The notes: generated by a model from the letters alone, not told the origin. 37,874 bases of DNA from JAQVEM01 sp964556165 (GCA_964556165.1 CAZKVH010000015.1:1-37874); one strand, 5' to 3'. Shown: positions 15,172 to 24,807, counted from the stretch's first letter. Program-made: numbers and translations.

Positions 15172-17052
15172 ATGAATTACGATGTTATAGTGGTTGGTGC
15201 AGGACATGCAGGTTGCGAGGCAGCGCTGGCTTCTGCAAGGTCAGGATTAAAAACGCTTCTTCTGACTATTAATGTAGACAGAATAGCTTTGATGCCATGC
15301 AACCCGTCAATAGGAGGAATGGGTAAGAGCCAGCTCGTGAGAGAGCTTGATGCTATGGGCGGTCAAATGGCCAGGGTTACCGATAAAACTCTTATACAGA
15401 TAAAGGTTCTTAATAGGAAGAAGGGACCTGCAGTTCAGGCTTTAAGAGCACAGGTTGACAAAAAAGAATACGAAAATGAGATGAAAAGGGTTCTTGAGAA
15501 CACAGAAAACCTCACACTTAGACAGGGGACGGTTAGCAGAATACTTGTAAAGGGAAGTAGAGTGGAAGGAGTAGGAGTAGAAAGCGGCCTTAAGTTTAAA
15601 GCCGGAGCTGTAGTTGTTACAACAGGAACATTTCTTAGAGGAAGGATAGTTATAGGAAAGAAGGATTACTGGGCAGGAAGAATGGGTGAGTACCCTGCGT
15701 TAAATCTAACCGGAAACCTTATAAAACTTGGTTTCGATATTGACAGGTTCCAGACAGCGACCCCACCAAGAGTTGATAAGAGAACGATAAATTTTTCAAA
15801 GACGGAAATCCAGGCTGGAGAAGAGGAGCCTTTAAGTTTTTCCTTCTGGGATGAAGAGAAGATTCACAGGAGCATAAACTGTTATCTGACGTACACTAAC
15901 AGGGAAACACATAAAGTTATTTCAGAAAATATAGAGGATTCACCAATAAAATCAGGAATGGTTAACACATCCGGACCAAGACACTGCCCTTCTATTGACA
16001 GGAAGGTTATAAATTTTCCAGAGAAGAGCAAACACCCTGTATTTATTGAGCCAGAGGGGGTCAATACAAACGAAATGTACCTGCAGGGTTTGACTACCAG
16101 CATGCCGGCAGATATGCAGCAGAAGATTGTTAATTCTGTTAATGGACTTGAGAATGCAAGGATAGTGAGGCCGGGATACGCTGTTGAATATGATTATATA
16201 ATACCAAGTCAGTTGAATCTTACCCTTGAATCCAAGAAGATAGAAGGACTCTATTTCGCAGGACAGATAAATGGTACATCTGGATACGAGGAAGCAGCAG
16301 TTCAGGGATTTGTAGCAGGAGTAAATGCAGCACGGAAGATAAAAGGTGAAAAGCCACTGGTTTTAACAAGGGATAGCAGTTATACAGGAGTACTTATAGA
16401 TGACCTTATTACCAAGGAGCTTATAGAGCCGTACAGGGTATACACATCGAGAGCAGAATACAGGCTTATTTTAAGGTCTGACAATGCTGACATCAGAATG
16501 GCAAAAATTGGTAAAGATATAGGACTTATAAGTAAAAAGCAGTATGAGGAAGTTAAAAAGAGAGAAAGAGAAGTGGATGAAATAATGTCAAGGCTTAAAT
16601 CACGAATGCTTAAGCCGGAACACGAAAACAACCTGATTCTTGAAAGAATAGGTACAGAAGGAATTGATAGCTCTATAAGCCTTTACAAACTTCTAAAGAG
16701 GCCGGAGGTTAAAATAGAAAATATTGAGGAATTGCTTAATGGAAAAAAAGGCGGTTTTAGCAGGCAGGCTTTGAAGCAGGCGGAAATAAGGATAAAGTAT
16801 GAAGGTTATATAATAAGGCAATTAAGCGAGATTAAGAAAATGGAAGGTCTTGAGAGGTATTACCTTCCTGTGGACCTGAATTATTTTGATATAAGCGGTC
16901 TGACTTACGAGGCAAGGGAAAAACTTACAAAGATTAAGCCGGATACCATCGGGCAGGCCTCGCGAATAGCAGGAATATCTCCTGCAGATATATCGATACT
17001 CATGTTGAATTTAAAAGGGAAGTTAAACAGGGTATTTAGTTTTGAAAACTGA
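15172..17052 (+). CDS. mnmG: tRNA uridine-5-carboxymethylaminomethyl modification enzyme MnmG (GidA)
   Basis: MnmG is the FAD- and NADH-dependent partner of MnmE in wobble-uridine modification. All family motifs are present: GAGHAGCEAALA at about 8-19, CNPSIGGMGKSQL with the first conserved cysteine near residue 43, and KGPAVQALRAQVD. TPPRVD, SGPRHCPSID with the second cysteine, and GLYFAGQINGTSGYEEAA also occur. The complete C-terminal helical domain has RAEYRLILRSDNADIR and ends near SRIAGISPADISILM. Length is 626, normal. It follows parS site 2 and overlaps rsmG by 11 nt, so the two are probably translated together. Confidence 0.98.
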   Translation: MNYDVIVVGAGHAGCEAALASARSGLKTLLLTINVDRIALMPCNPSIGGMGKSQLVRELDAMGGQMARVTDKTLIQIKVLNRKKGPAVQALRAQVDKKEYENEMKRVLENTENLTLRQGTVSRILVKGSRVEGVGVESGLKFKAGAVVVTTGTFLRGRIVIGKKDYWAGRMGEYPALNLTGNLIKLGFDIDRFQTATPPRVDKRTINFSKTEIQAGEEEPLSFSFWDEEKIHRSINCYLTYTNRETHKVISENIEDSPIKSGMVNTSGPRHCPSIDRKVINFPEKSKHPVFIEPEGVNTNEMYLQGLTTSMPADMQQKIVNSVNGLENARIVRPGYAVEYDYIIPSQLNLTLESKKIEGLYFAGQINGTSGYEEAAVQGFVAGVNAARKIKGEKPLVLTRDSSYTGVLIDDLITKELIEPYRVYTSRAEYRLILRSDNADIRMAKIGKDIGLISKKQYEEVKKREREVDEIMSRLKSRMLKPEHENNLILERIGTEGIDSSISLYKLLKRPEVKIENIEELLNGKKGGFSRQALKQAEIRIKYEGYIIRQLSEIKKMEGLERYYLPVDLNYFDISGLTYEAREKLTKIKPDTIGQASRIAGISPADISILMLNLKGKLNRVFSFEN

Positions 17053-17773
17053 AGATATTTTAAAATCATCTCTAAAAGAGCTTGAAATCAGTTATTTAAA
17101 CGAGCAATTAGAAGCCATAAAGAATTATCTTGATGTAGTTTATGAGTATAATGATAAATTTAGTTTGACAGGAACAAAAGATAAACAGAGTATCCTCATA
17201 AGACATATCCTGGATTCCATTTCAATATTAAAATACCAGGGGATTATTTTTTCCGATAGGGAAAAGAGCGAAAAAGTGCTTGATGTAGGCACAGGTGCTG
17301 GTTTACCCGGAATTCCCCTGGCTATCTTTTTAATTGATAAGGAATTTTATCTTATAGATAGTTCACTGAAGAAGATCGGCTTTTTGGACATACTGGTTAA
17401 GGAGCTGAAACTACAGAATGTAATAATAGTAAGAGGTAGAGCCGAGCAAATTGCGAGGGACAAAGTGTACAGGGAAAGCTTTGATGTCGTGCTTTCAAGA
17501 GCTCTGGCGAGAATTAATATTCTTAGTGAATTAACAATTCCATTTTCTAAAATAAATGGTAAAATTATGTTTTATAAGAGCATCAAGTTAAGAGACGAGC
17601 TTTCATTCGGTAAAGAGGCTATCTTAAGGTTAGGAGGAAAGGTAGATAGTTTGCTGGAAATTAAAGTTCCTTATCTAAAAGAGTACAGGTCTCTTCTATT
17701 GTTAAAGAAGGTAAAAGAAACACCTGTAATATACCCACGGAGTTTTAATAAAATAAAAAAGCAGCCTTTGTAG
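17042..17773 (+). CDS. rsmG: 16S rRNA (guanine527-N7)-methyltransferase
   Basis: RsmG methylates N7 of G527 in 16S rRNA using S-adenosylmethionine. The SAM-binding motif LDVGTGAGLPGIPLAI is at about residues 80-95. A family-typical N-terminus (YNDKFSLTGTKDKQSILIRHILDSI) and the later FDVVLSRALARINILSEL are also present. Length is 243. The start is TTG 17042, inside the end of mnmG, with AGGG about 10 nt upstream. The mnmG-rsmG-parA-parB order is the ancestral one near oriC. Confidence 0.95.
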   Translation: MKTEDILKSSLKELEISYLNEQLEAIKNYLDVVYEYNDKFSLTGTKDKQSILIRHILDSISILKYQGIIFSDREKSEKVLDVGTGAGLPGIPLAIFLIDKEFYLIDSSLKKIGFLDILVKELKLQNVIIVRGRAEQIARDKVYRESFDVVLSRALARINILSELTIPFSKINGKIMFYKSIKLRDELSFGKEAILRLGGKVDSLLEIKVPYLKEYRSLLLLKKVKETPVIYPRSFNKIKKQPL

Positions 17774-17854
17774 AGATGTGGTATATTTATATATAAAGAA
17801 GTAATTTATACAAATGCATAAATATGTAAATAGGTAAAATTGCCAGGATACTTT

Positions 17855-18679
17855 ATGAGTTTTTTGAATAAAATTTTTGGAAATAAAAATGAAGGGGATT
17901 TTTTAAAAAAAATGAACCACGGGCGAATAATTGCAATTACAAACCAGAAAGGTGGAGTAGGTAAAAGCACGACAGCAGTCAATGTATCTGCATATCTGGG
18001 ACTATACGGCTATAAGACACTTCTTATAGATATTGACCCACAGAGCAATTCAACAAGTGGTCTGGGGATAAATTCATCTGATTTAAAAGAATCAATATAT
18101 GATATCCTGATTCATGACAGAGAACCAGATGAGGTAATTTTAGATACGGGGCGTGAAAACCTTAGAATCATCCCGTCTTCTATCGAGCTTGCAGGAGCGG
18201 AGGTGGAGCTGGTTTCGAGTTTAAAAAGGGAGTTTAAGCTGAAGGATGCTGTGAGCAAGATTGAAAAAGACTACGATTTTATAATTATTGATTGCCCGCC
18301 GGCACTGGGACTTTTAACGATTAATGCGCTGACTGCTGCCAGAGAAGTAATTATACCAATACAGTGTGAGTATTATGCTCTTGAGGGTCTCGGACAGCTT
18401 TTGAATACCATAGACCTGGTGAAGAAGAACCTTAACGATGATTTGAAAATAAATGGAGCGATAATGACAATGTATGACCCCAGAATAAAACTTGCGGGCC
18501 AGGTTGTCGAAGAAGTAAGAAGTTTTTTGTCAGAAAGGGTATATAAAACAGTTATACCAAGAAATGTAAGGTTGAGTGAAGCACCAAGCTATGGGAAGCC
18601 GATAATGGAGTATGATCCTGAGTGCAAGGGCGCAGAAGCTTATAGTAATTTTACAAAGGAAGTGATAAAAAATGGCTAA
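17855..18679 (+). CDS. parA: Chromosome partitioning ATPase ParA (Soj)
   Basis: ParA is a nucleoid-bound ATPase that moves ParB-parS complexes apart. The deviant Walker A KGGVGKSTT is near residue 28, with DIDPQSNST and IIDCPPALGLLT (Walker B region) further on. Its length (274) is typical with a short extension. The start is uncertain. ATG 17855 has AGGA 6 nt upstream, TTG 17840 would add five residues, and ATG 17911 would give the shorter canonical MNHGRIIAITNQKGG. The gene overlaps parB by 8 nt. Confidence 0.96.
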   Translation: MSFLNKIFGNKNEGDFLKKMNHGRIIAITNQKGGVGKSTTAVNVSAYLGLYGYKTLLIDIDPQSNSTSGLGINSSDLKESIYDILIHDREPDEVILDTGRENLRIIPSSIELAGAEVELVSSLKREFKLKDAVSKIEKDYDFIIIDCPPALGLLTINALTAAREVIIPIQCEYYALEGLGQLLNTIDLVKKNLNDDLKINGAIMTMYDPRIKLAGQVVEEVRSFLSERVYKTVIPRNVRLSEAPSYGKPIMEYDPECKGAEAYSNFTKEVIKNG

Positions 18680-19535
18680 AATAGGACTAGGTAGAGGACT
18701 TGGAGCATTGATTCCAGCGGCAGGCAGACCTTCCGAGGCTGGTGCCAATGAGATAGTGGAACTTTCTCTTGATAAGATAATCCCAAATAAGAACCAGCCT
18801 AGAAATAATTTTGACGACGAGTCGCTAACGGAACTTGCTGAATCAATAAAAGAATTTGGAGTTATACAGCCCATAGTTGTAAGGAGACCTGGAAAAGAAG
18901 AAAAATACGAAATCATTACCGGAGAAAGAAGATACAGGGCTACAAAAAAAATTGGCATTAACACAATCCCATCTATTATTGTAAGGAATGTTGATGATAT
19001 TTCTTCCCTTGAGATGGCTCTTATTGAAAATATTCACAGGGATAACCTTAGTCCTATGGAAAAGGCCTATACGTTCAGGCAACTTATAGATGAGTTTAAG
19101 ATAACACATGAAAGGCTCTCAAAGAAAATTGGCAAGAGCAGAACATCAATAACCAATACTCTCAGGCTTCTTAGCCTGCCGATAGAAGTGCAGAAATTAG
19201 TAAATGAAGGCAAGATAAGCGAGGGGCACGCGAGGACGATATTGACTGTAGAGGGTAAAGATGAAATGGTAAAGATGGCAAACCTTATTGTGAAAAACGA
19301 GCTAAGCGTAAGGGATATTGAGAGATTGGTAAGTAAGAAGGGAGCAAATGAAGGAGGCAGGAACAGTAAGGGAGTTTTACAATTCAGTAAATTCCCCGAA
19401 ATATCACAAAAAATGTCTGATTATCTTAATGCACCTGTTAAAGTTATAATGAGCAAGAAAAGTGGCAAGATTATAGTGGAGTTTGGTTCGGTTAAAGACC
19501 TGGAAAGAATCGTGGCTAAAATTATTGGACAATAA
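18672..19535 (+). CDS. parB: Chromosome partitioning protein ParB (Spo0J)
   Basis: ParB is a CTP-dependent clamp that loads at parS and spreads. The N-terminal GLGRGLGALIP (about 4-14, contacts ParA) is present. The CTP-binding motif is TGERRYRATK (about 84-93), and the region with ENIHRDNLSPMEKA follows. A central helix-turn-helix (SKKIGKSRTSITNTLRLLSLP) reads parS, and a dimerisation domain is at the C-terminus. Length is 287. The ATG lies within the end of parA. Its two target sites are at 13738 and 15116, a few kb upstream. Confidence 0.97.
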   Translation: MAKIGLGRGLGALIPAAGRPSEAGANEIVELSLDKIIPNKNQPRNNFDDESLTELAESIKEFGVIQPIVVRRPGKEEKYEIITGERRYRATKKIGINTIPSIIVRNVDDISSLEMALIENIHRDNLSPMEKAYTFRQLIDEFKITHERLSKKIGKSRTSITNTLRLLSLPIEVQKLVNEGKISEGHARTILTVEGKDEMVKMANLIVKNELSVRDIERLVSKKGANEGGRNSKGVLQFSKFPEISQKMSDYLNAPVKVIMSKKSGKIIVEFGSVKDLERIVAKIIGQ

Positions 19536-19779
19536 GTGGTTTTGGTCAAAGAAGAGAATACGGATAGACATTACAGAGATTAATAAAGTCAGAACTCGTA
19601 TAAATAACCCGAATTTAAATAGAGCCTGACGTAGTTTGAGATAGTCCAATATTTTAATGTTTTTAAAAGTAAGACATCGGAAAGTCACTTATTATACATC
19701 TGTTAGTTTTTAAAGGGAGTTTAGAAAAAAAAATATTCTTTAATATTTTTTTCGTTGTTTAAAAAAAGGGAGGCGCAAA

Positions 19780-20016
19780 TTGGTCAAAGCATATGTACTG
19801 ATAAAATCAGAACCTGGCCAGCAGGGAGATATTTATACTAAAGTATTGAAATTAAAAGGTGTTAAGAACGCAAACGCGGTAATAGGAATGTACGATCTTA
19901 TAGTCTTTACTGAGTGTGCTGACCTGGACAATCTGGGGAAAATGATAATATCTAAAATCCAGAATTTGAAAGGTATAAAAGACACTGTTTCCTGTGTGGT
20001 GATAGAACCAATATAG
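19780..20016 (+). CDS. Stand-alone Lrp/AsnC-type ligand-binding (RAM) domain protein
   Basis: The 78-residue product is a single alpha/beta ligand-binding domain of the AsnC_trans_reg/RAM type with no DNA-binding helix-turn-helix. Typical segments are KAYVLIKSEPGQ at the N-terminus, VKNANAVIGMYDLIV in the middle and a C-terminal IKDTVSCVVI. Such small proteins form rings or dimers and may bind amino acids, but their partners are mostly unknown. The start is TTG 19780 after GGGAGG at 5-6 nt spacing. It lies 77 nt before the SPFH gene in the same direction. The 244-nt spacer from parB shows no other feature. Confidence 0.8.
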   Translation: MVKAYVLIKSEPGQQGDIYTKVLKLKGVKNANAVIGMYDLIVFTECADLDNLGKMIISKIQNLKGIKDTVSCVVIEPI

Positions 20017-20093
20017 GAGCAGATTAAAATAAAGCTGTATACTGTATATATTGTTAAAATTTTAAACTTGAAATAAATAGCAGGAGGTTAGGA

Positions 20094-21008
20094 ATGAAAT
20101 TTGTAACAAAGATAATTGTAGGCGTTATAATCCTGGTTGTATTTCTTATTATATTGTTTAATAGCTTTGTTGTGGTTCAGGCTGGAAATGTGAAGGTTTT
20201 GACCCAGTTTGGAAGAACCACAGGCGTGACTTTTGAACCCGGGCTCCATATGAAAATACCTTTCATACAGAATGTTGTAAATTATTCGACAAGGCAGGTT
20301 ACTTACGAGACGAGCGACAATCCTGAAGTAAGCCTGTCCAATTATCCCGATTATTCGGTCGATACTACATCGTCAGACGGTCAGCAGGTGAAGTTAAAAT
20401 ATACTGTTAGATTCTCTATTGATGGCAAGAAAGCCGAGTGGATATATAACAATATCGGTGATATGGATGATGTGGTGGAGAAAGTAGTCAAGACTGAGAC
20501 AAGATCGCTGTCAAGAAATATACCTAAAAAATACAGTGCTGCCCAGCTTTACTCGGAGCAGGTCTTTGATGTTCAGGACGAAGTAGGGGAGTCACTGAGG
20601 CCCATATTTGATGAAAATGGAATAATTCTTGATGAGTTTCTTCTTAGAAAAATAGATTTTACTGAAGAGTACTTCAACGTGCTTGAAGAAAAGCAGATTG
20701 CTGAAGAAAAGATAGTGGTGGAGATGAACATACTCGAGCAGGAAAAAATAAAAAAAGAGCAGGAGATAGTAAGGGCAGAAGCAGAAGCAAGACAGATTGA
20801 GATTAAGGGCGAAGCCCTAAAGGCATATCCTCAAATAATACAGCTCGAGTTTATACAAAAATTGTCTCCAAATATTTCCTGGGGGATACTTCCTGAAGGA
20901 GGGGTTATTCCAATTCTTGATTTGAGCAAGCTTCAGGAACAGACCGGGGGCAGCCAGAGCATAACGGGCGGCACATCTCAGGAAAGTAGTGCAGAAAGTA
21001 GTGAGTAG
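20094..21008 (+). CDS. SPFH/band 7 (prohibitin-like) membrane protein
   Basis: The product has one N-terminal membrane helix (about residues 6-26) and then the SPFH core, with FVVVQAGNVKVLTQFGRTTGVTFEPGLHMKIPF. An SPFH-type RSLSRNIPKKYSAAQLYSEQ and a coiled coil rich in Glu/Lys (about 195-245) follow. A low-complexity Gly/Ser/Thr/Gln tail ends the 304-residue chain. Such proteins assemble into large membrane microdomain cages and often regulate proteases or lipid order. HflC/prohibitin is the closest type I can name. It does not belong to a recognisable hflKC operon. ATG 20094 has CAGGAGG 6 nt upstream. Confidence 0.88.
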   Translation: MKFVTKIIVGVIILVVFLIILFNSFVVVQAGNVKVLTQFGRTTGVTFEPGLHMKIPFIQNVVNYSTRQVTYETSDNPEVSLSNYPDYSVDTTSSDGQQVKLKYTVRFSIDGKKAEWIYNNIGDMDDVVEKVVKTETRSLSRNIPKKYSAAQLYSEQVFDVQDEVGESLRPIFDENGIILDEFLLRKIDFTEEYFNVLEEKQIAEEKIVVEMNILEQEKIKKEQEIVRAEAEARQIEIKGEALKAYPQIIQLEFIQKLSPNISWGILPEGGVIPILDLSKLQEQTGGSQSITGGTSQESSAESSE

Positions 21009-21241
21009 GCTATAAATATAGAGACTTAGGGGATATGTAAGAGTATTATTAAAGAATGAAACCCCCGGAGCAGCATGTTTTGCTCTTATAACCTTTATTA
21101 AACTACTGGACTTCTGATAGAGGACGTAAAAATATAGGAATCAAGTGTTTTGTGCTATTTGTCATCACTGGCTCTTTTTGCATTGCCCCTGTTATTCTAT
21201 TTAAATTAACTGGTTAGGATTTTAAAAAAAGATATAAAAAA

Positions 21242-22579
21242 TTATAAAACCTCAAGGTAAGAATCAAGTTCGTAATTTGAAACATGAGTTCTGTACCTTT
21301 CCCATTCGATTTTTTTGTTTTCTATGAATTTTTCAAATATATGTTCTCCTAAAGTTTCCCTTACCAGTTTACTTTTTTCCATTAATTTAACTGCCTCAAG
21401 AAGATTGTCCGGAAGGGTTTCTATTTTTGACTCTTCTCTTTTAAGAACGTCCATTTCAAAAATATTCTCTTCAATCGGTTTTGGTAAGGGGTATTTATTT
21501 TTTATACCTTCCAGTCCTGCTGCAAGCATAACGCTAAATGCGAGGTATGGATTGCACGCAGGGTCAGGGCATCTAAATTCAACCCTGGTAGAGGATTCTT
21601 TGCCGGGCTTGTACATTGGCACCCTGACGAGTGTTGACCTGTTTCTTCTTGCCCATGAAATATAAACCGGGGCTTCGTAACCGGGGACCAGCCTTTTATA
21701 AGAGTTCACCCATTGGTTGGTTACCGCAACTATCTCTTTGCAGTGTTTTAGTATCCCTGCTATGTAGTGCTTTCCTGTTTCAGATAGGTGATATTTATCA
21801 TTTGCATCATAGAATGCGTTCTTATCTCCACAGAAAAGAGATTGATGGGTGTGCATGCCACTTCCATTTACTCCGAAGATAGGTTTGGGCATAAATGTAG
21901 CGTACACCCCGTGTCTGGTTGCAACTTCCTTTACTATTAGTCTATAAGTCATGGCGTTGTCGGCCATAGTAAGAGCATCTGTATATCTTAAGTCTATTTC
22001 GTGCTGGGAGGGGGCAACTTCGTGATGTGAATATTCAACGCCAATACCCATTGATTCAAGATAAAGTACAGTATTTCTCCTTAGTTCGCTTGCAACATCC
22101 AGGGTAGTCAGGTCAAAATACCCGCCTTTATCCAGTATCTCCGGGTTTCCTTTATCGCTTCTGAAGTAAAAAAATTCAAGCTCGGGACCGACGTAGAAAG
22201 TATATCCCATGTCCTTTGCTTTTTTTAACATTTTTTTGAGAACCCATCTGGGGTCACCTTTAAAATTTGAGCCGTCGGGCTCAAGAATATCACAGAACAT
22301 TCTGGCAACACCGTTTTCACTGGGGCTCCACGGGAGTACCTGGAAAGTATTCGGGTCAGGCATTGCAATCACATCACTTTCTTCTATCCTCGAGAAACCC
22401 TCAATCGAAGAACCGTCAAAACCCATACCTTCTGATAGTGCATTTTCCAGCTCTTCAACAGTTATAGCGAAACTTTTTAAGAAACCCTGAACATCTGTGA
22501 ACCATAGTCTTATAAACTTTATTTTATTTTCACGTGCTTTTTTTAATACATATTCTTTCATCTTGTCATTTTTTTCCAT
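21242..22579 (-). CDS. glnA: Glutamine synthetase, type I (alpha-like)
   Basis: GlnA makes glutamine from glutamate, ammonia and ATP, and is the centre of nitrogen assimilation. The 445-residue product has beta-Grasp IRLWFTDVQGFLKSF near the N-terminus, FDGSSIEGF, and the signature KPIFGVNGSGMHTHQSLF at about 232-249. SWARRNRSTLVRVP and RCPDPACNPYLAFS also occur. The adenylylation-site tyrosine context (NLYDLP) of beta-type enzymes is absent, so control by feedback and transcription is likely. It is read toward the SPFH gene (convergent). A candidate regulator operator lies about 130 nt upstream, and a GlnR-like gene is next. Confidence 0.97.
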   Translation of the reverse strand: MEKNDKMKEYVLKKARENKIKFIRLWFTDVQGFLKSFAITVEELENALSEGMGFDGSSIEGFSRIEESDVIAMPDPNTFQVLPWSPSENGVARMFCDILEPDGSNFKGDPRWVLKKMLKKAKDMGYTFYVGPELEFFYFRSDKGNPEILDKGGYFDLTTLDVASELRRNTVLYLESMGIGVEYSHHEVAPSQHEIDLRYTDALTMADNAMTYRLIVKEVATRHGVYATFMPKPIFGVNGSGMHTHQSLFCGDKNAFYDANDKYHLSETGKHYIAGILKHCKEIVAVTNQWVNSYKRLVPGYEAPVYISWARRNRSTLVRVPMYKPGKESSTRVEFRCPDPACNPYLAFSVMLAAGLEGIKNKYPLPKPIEENIFEMDVLKREESKIETLPDNLLEAVKLMEKSKLVRETLGEHIFEKFIENKKIEWERYRTHVSNYELDSYLEVL

Positions 22580-22670
22580 GTTGCCTCCCCTTTGTAAAGT
22601 TATAAATCTGTTATAGTGAATTTAAATACAATTCAGTTTTTATAAAAAAATAATTTCTAAATTTCATAAC

Positions 22671-22729
22671 ATTATATCTTAGTTTTTGCTAAAAATTTAT
22701 ATAAACCATGTTAAATCTATGTTAAATCT
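22671..22729 (-). promoter_or_regulatory. glnA promoter with 11-bp tandem direct repeat (candidate GlnR-type operator)
   Basis: Two exact copies of ATGTTAAATCT lie back to back at 22708-22718 and 22719-22729. On the glnA strand they read TTAAC-N6-TTAAC, one helical turn apart. This resembles the known actinobacterial GlnR box gTnAC-N6-GaAAC (A and C positions match, first bases do not). A TATAAT (22676-22671) follows downstream, so the repeat sits near -55, an activator position. Confidence 0.55.
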
Positions 22730-22802
22730 TAAATATCCTGCTCCTGAATTATTATTTAATGTTGAGAATGATTAATTAAGCTGTATAAAGAAACAGACTT
22801 AA

Positions 22803-23486
22803 CTAAATTTTAGGCGAGAAGATATACCCTACATTTCTTACAGTTTTTAGCATCAGGTTGTAAGGAGGTGGTATTTTAGAACGCAGCCTTCTGACATGGA
22901 CATCAATCGTTCTGCTGCCGCCGTAAAAGTCATATTCCCAGATGATTGAAAGAAGCTTATTTCTTGTAAAAACTTTATTTTGATTTTCAAGAAGAAGTTT
23001 TAGTAGCTCGAATTCCTTAAAAGTAAGCTCTACAGGAGTCCCGTTGACAGAAAGTTCATATTTGTCAAGGTTTAATATCAACCCTCCTACCAAAATGCTG
23101 TTTTTAGGTGGATATATACCAATTCTTAAAAGGACTGCCTTTACCCGGAGGGCTAATTCTTCTTTTATTCGCTCAGTAAAGCAGAAATCGTTGAATATGA
23201 TGCCATTTTCAAATAGAAGTTCACTCTGGTTGGAACCCAACAAAGCAATCTTTGCTATTTCTTCTTTTTTTCTGTCTTTTAAGGCTTTTTTTATATCGGC
23301 TATATATACGGTATTCTTTTTTGTAAAATTCAGAATAATTAATTTTATACTATCGAGCCGGGATTCGAAATCTTTTGGACTATTTGTTATCTGTATGCCG
23401 AACCCATCCGCAGACAGAATTTTTTTTATTTCGTGAGCATTACCGGTATTATCTGAAAAAAGTAAAATTTTTATAGAGTAAACCAT
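22803..23486 (-). CDS. OmpR-family regulator with degenerate receiver, GlnR-like
   Basis: Residues 1-115 look like a response-regulator receiver but cannot be phosphorylated in the usual way. The phospho-acceptor position is Asn53 (LIILNF), only one acidic residue remains near position 12, and the conserved Lys site is Glu105 (FTER). Residues 130-227 are a winged helix with ELTFKEFELLKLLLE, RTIDVHVRRLRSKI and LKTVRNVGYIF. The last two closely follow actinobacterial GlnR, an orphan non-phosphorylated regulator that controls glnA. Position 223 nt upstream of glnA, same direction, strengthens this. No sensor kinase is adjacent. I am moderately sure of the GlnR assignment. Confidence 0.75.
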   Translation of the reverse strand: MVYSIKILLFSDNTGNAHEIKKILSADGFGIQITNSPKDFESRLDSIKLIILNFTKKNTVYIADIKKALKDRKKEEIAKIALLGSNQSELLFENGIIFNDFCFTERIKEELALRVKAVLLRIGIYPPKNSILVGGLILNLDKYELSVNGTPVELTFKEFELLKLLLENQNKVFTRNKLLSIIWEYDFYGGSRTIDVHVRRLRSKIPPPYNLMLKTVRNVGYIFSPKI

Positions 23487-23642
23487 TTAATTATGTATAT
23501 AAAGTGAAAATTATACTTTTATAATTATAAAGTAAACTAATTTAATATGAAAGTTAAAGAAATCACTAAGGTATGCAAAACAATTTTGGAATTAAATTGA
23601 CAGGTTTTTTATTTATTTTCTAAAAGCAATATGTTAATATTA

Positions 23643-23656
23643 TTGCGCAAGCGCTT
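23643..23656. promoter_or_regulatory. LacI-type operator 1 (lacI upstream)
   Basis: TTGCGCAAGCGCTT, 34 nt before the regulator ATG and downstream of a TTGACA (23597-23602) with a poor -10. It shares TTGCGCAAG-GCTT with operator 2 and suggests autorepression. Confidence 0.7.
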
Positions 23657-23690
23657 TCATTATTTTTGCAAATCTTAAGGAGGGGAGGTC

Positions 23691-24701
23691 ATGGTTAATT
23701 ATAATGACATAGCAAAACTGGCAAAAGTCTCTCCTACAACAGTTTCACATGTAATTAACGAAACAAGGTTCGTAATGCCTGAAACAAAAGAAAGAGTTTA
23801 CAATGCAATGAAAAAGTTAAAATACCAGCCGAATCTACTTGCGAGAAGCCTGGCAACAGGTAAAACTCACACGGTAGGACTGGTTATTTCGGACATAAGA
23901 AACCCTTTCTATCCGGAGCTGGTGCAGGGCGTGGAAGAACTGGCGGTGGAAAATGATTACAACGTGTTCCTGTGCAATACTGATTATGACATAGAAAAAG
24001 GATTAAGATCCATAGGTGCGCTTATAAAGAGAAAGATAGACGGTATAATAGTTGCTTCAAGCCAGGTGGATAGTTCTGTAATAGACCAGTTAATTGATAC
24101 TGATGTTAATTTTGTTCTGGTTGACTGGTGTAAAAGAAACATAAGAGCAGACAGTCTTTATTTTGACTACAAGGTTGGAATAGCAGAAGCAATTTCTCAC
24201 CTGATTTCTCTGGGGCATAAGAATATTTATTTTATAAGCGGTCCAAAAAAATTAAAAACAGCAGAGATAAGAATGAGAAATTTTATTGATGCTATAGAGA
24301 GTCATAAGGATTCCGGTTTAGGATATAAAATACTGGAAGGCAATCATAAAATTGATGGTGGTTATGAAGCTGCCAGAAGGGTGTTAAAGGAAAAAGGAGT
24401 TCCAACAGCAATTTTATGCTCGAATGACCTTACGGCAATTGGAGCCATGAGGGCTCTTCAGAACCAGGGAATCAAAATTCCTGACGATATATCTATTATA
24501 GGACTGGATAATATAGCACTAACCGAAATTGTTACCCCGGAGCTTACGACAATAGAGCTTGAAAGATATGAGATAGGGAAAACTGCAATGGAAATGCTTT
24601 TAAAAAGGATGAAAGATAAAGATTTGCCCAAGCAAATATGTATTTTTAAAACGAAATTAATCGTAAGGCAGAGTACAGCAAAAAGTAAGGAAACTTATTA
24701 A
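23691..24701 (+). CDS. LacI-family transcriptional regulator of the galactose cluster
   Basis: The N-terminal helix-turn-helix YNDIAKLAKVSPTTVSHVINE (about 3-23) and the hinge helix region NLLARSLATGKT are typical LacI. The effector domain has VGLVISDIRNPFYPELVQG, IDGIIVASSQ, GHKNIYFISGP and LCSNDLTAIGAMRAL. Length is 336. ATG 23691 has a strong AGGAGGGGAGG upstream. The matching operators in front of this gene and in front of galK suggest it represses itself and galK, and is released by galactose or a derivative. That ligand is inferred from the neighbours only. Confidence 0.9.
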   Translation: MVNYNDIAKLAKVSPTTVSHVINETRFVMPETKERVYNAMKKLKYQPNLLARSLATGKTHTVGLVISDIRNPFYPELVQGVEELAVENDYNVFLCNTDYDIEKGLRSIGALIKRKIDGIIVASSQVDSSVIDQLIDTDVNFVLVDWCKRNIRADSLYFDYKVGIAEAISHLISLGHKNIYFISGPKKLKTAEIRMRNFIDAIESHKDSGLGYKILEGNHKIDGGYEAARRVLKEKGVPTAILCSNDLTAIGAMRALQNQGIKIPDDISIIGLDNIALTEIVTPELTTIELERYEIGKTAMEMLLKRMKDKDLPKQICIFKTKLIVRQSTAKSKETY

Positions 24702-24807
24702 TAACATATAGAAATAATATAAATTGAAAGCCGGAGCTTAATATTAAAGCAATTGGAAATAAATAGACAGCAGGTTGACAGAGGATTTATTTTTTTATAT
24801 CATAAGA

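Noticed and set aside
22530..22545. CACGTG near the glnA start as a third parS
   Set aside because: Only the central hexamer matches; it lies inside coding sequence and the arms differ.
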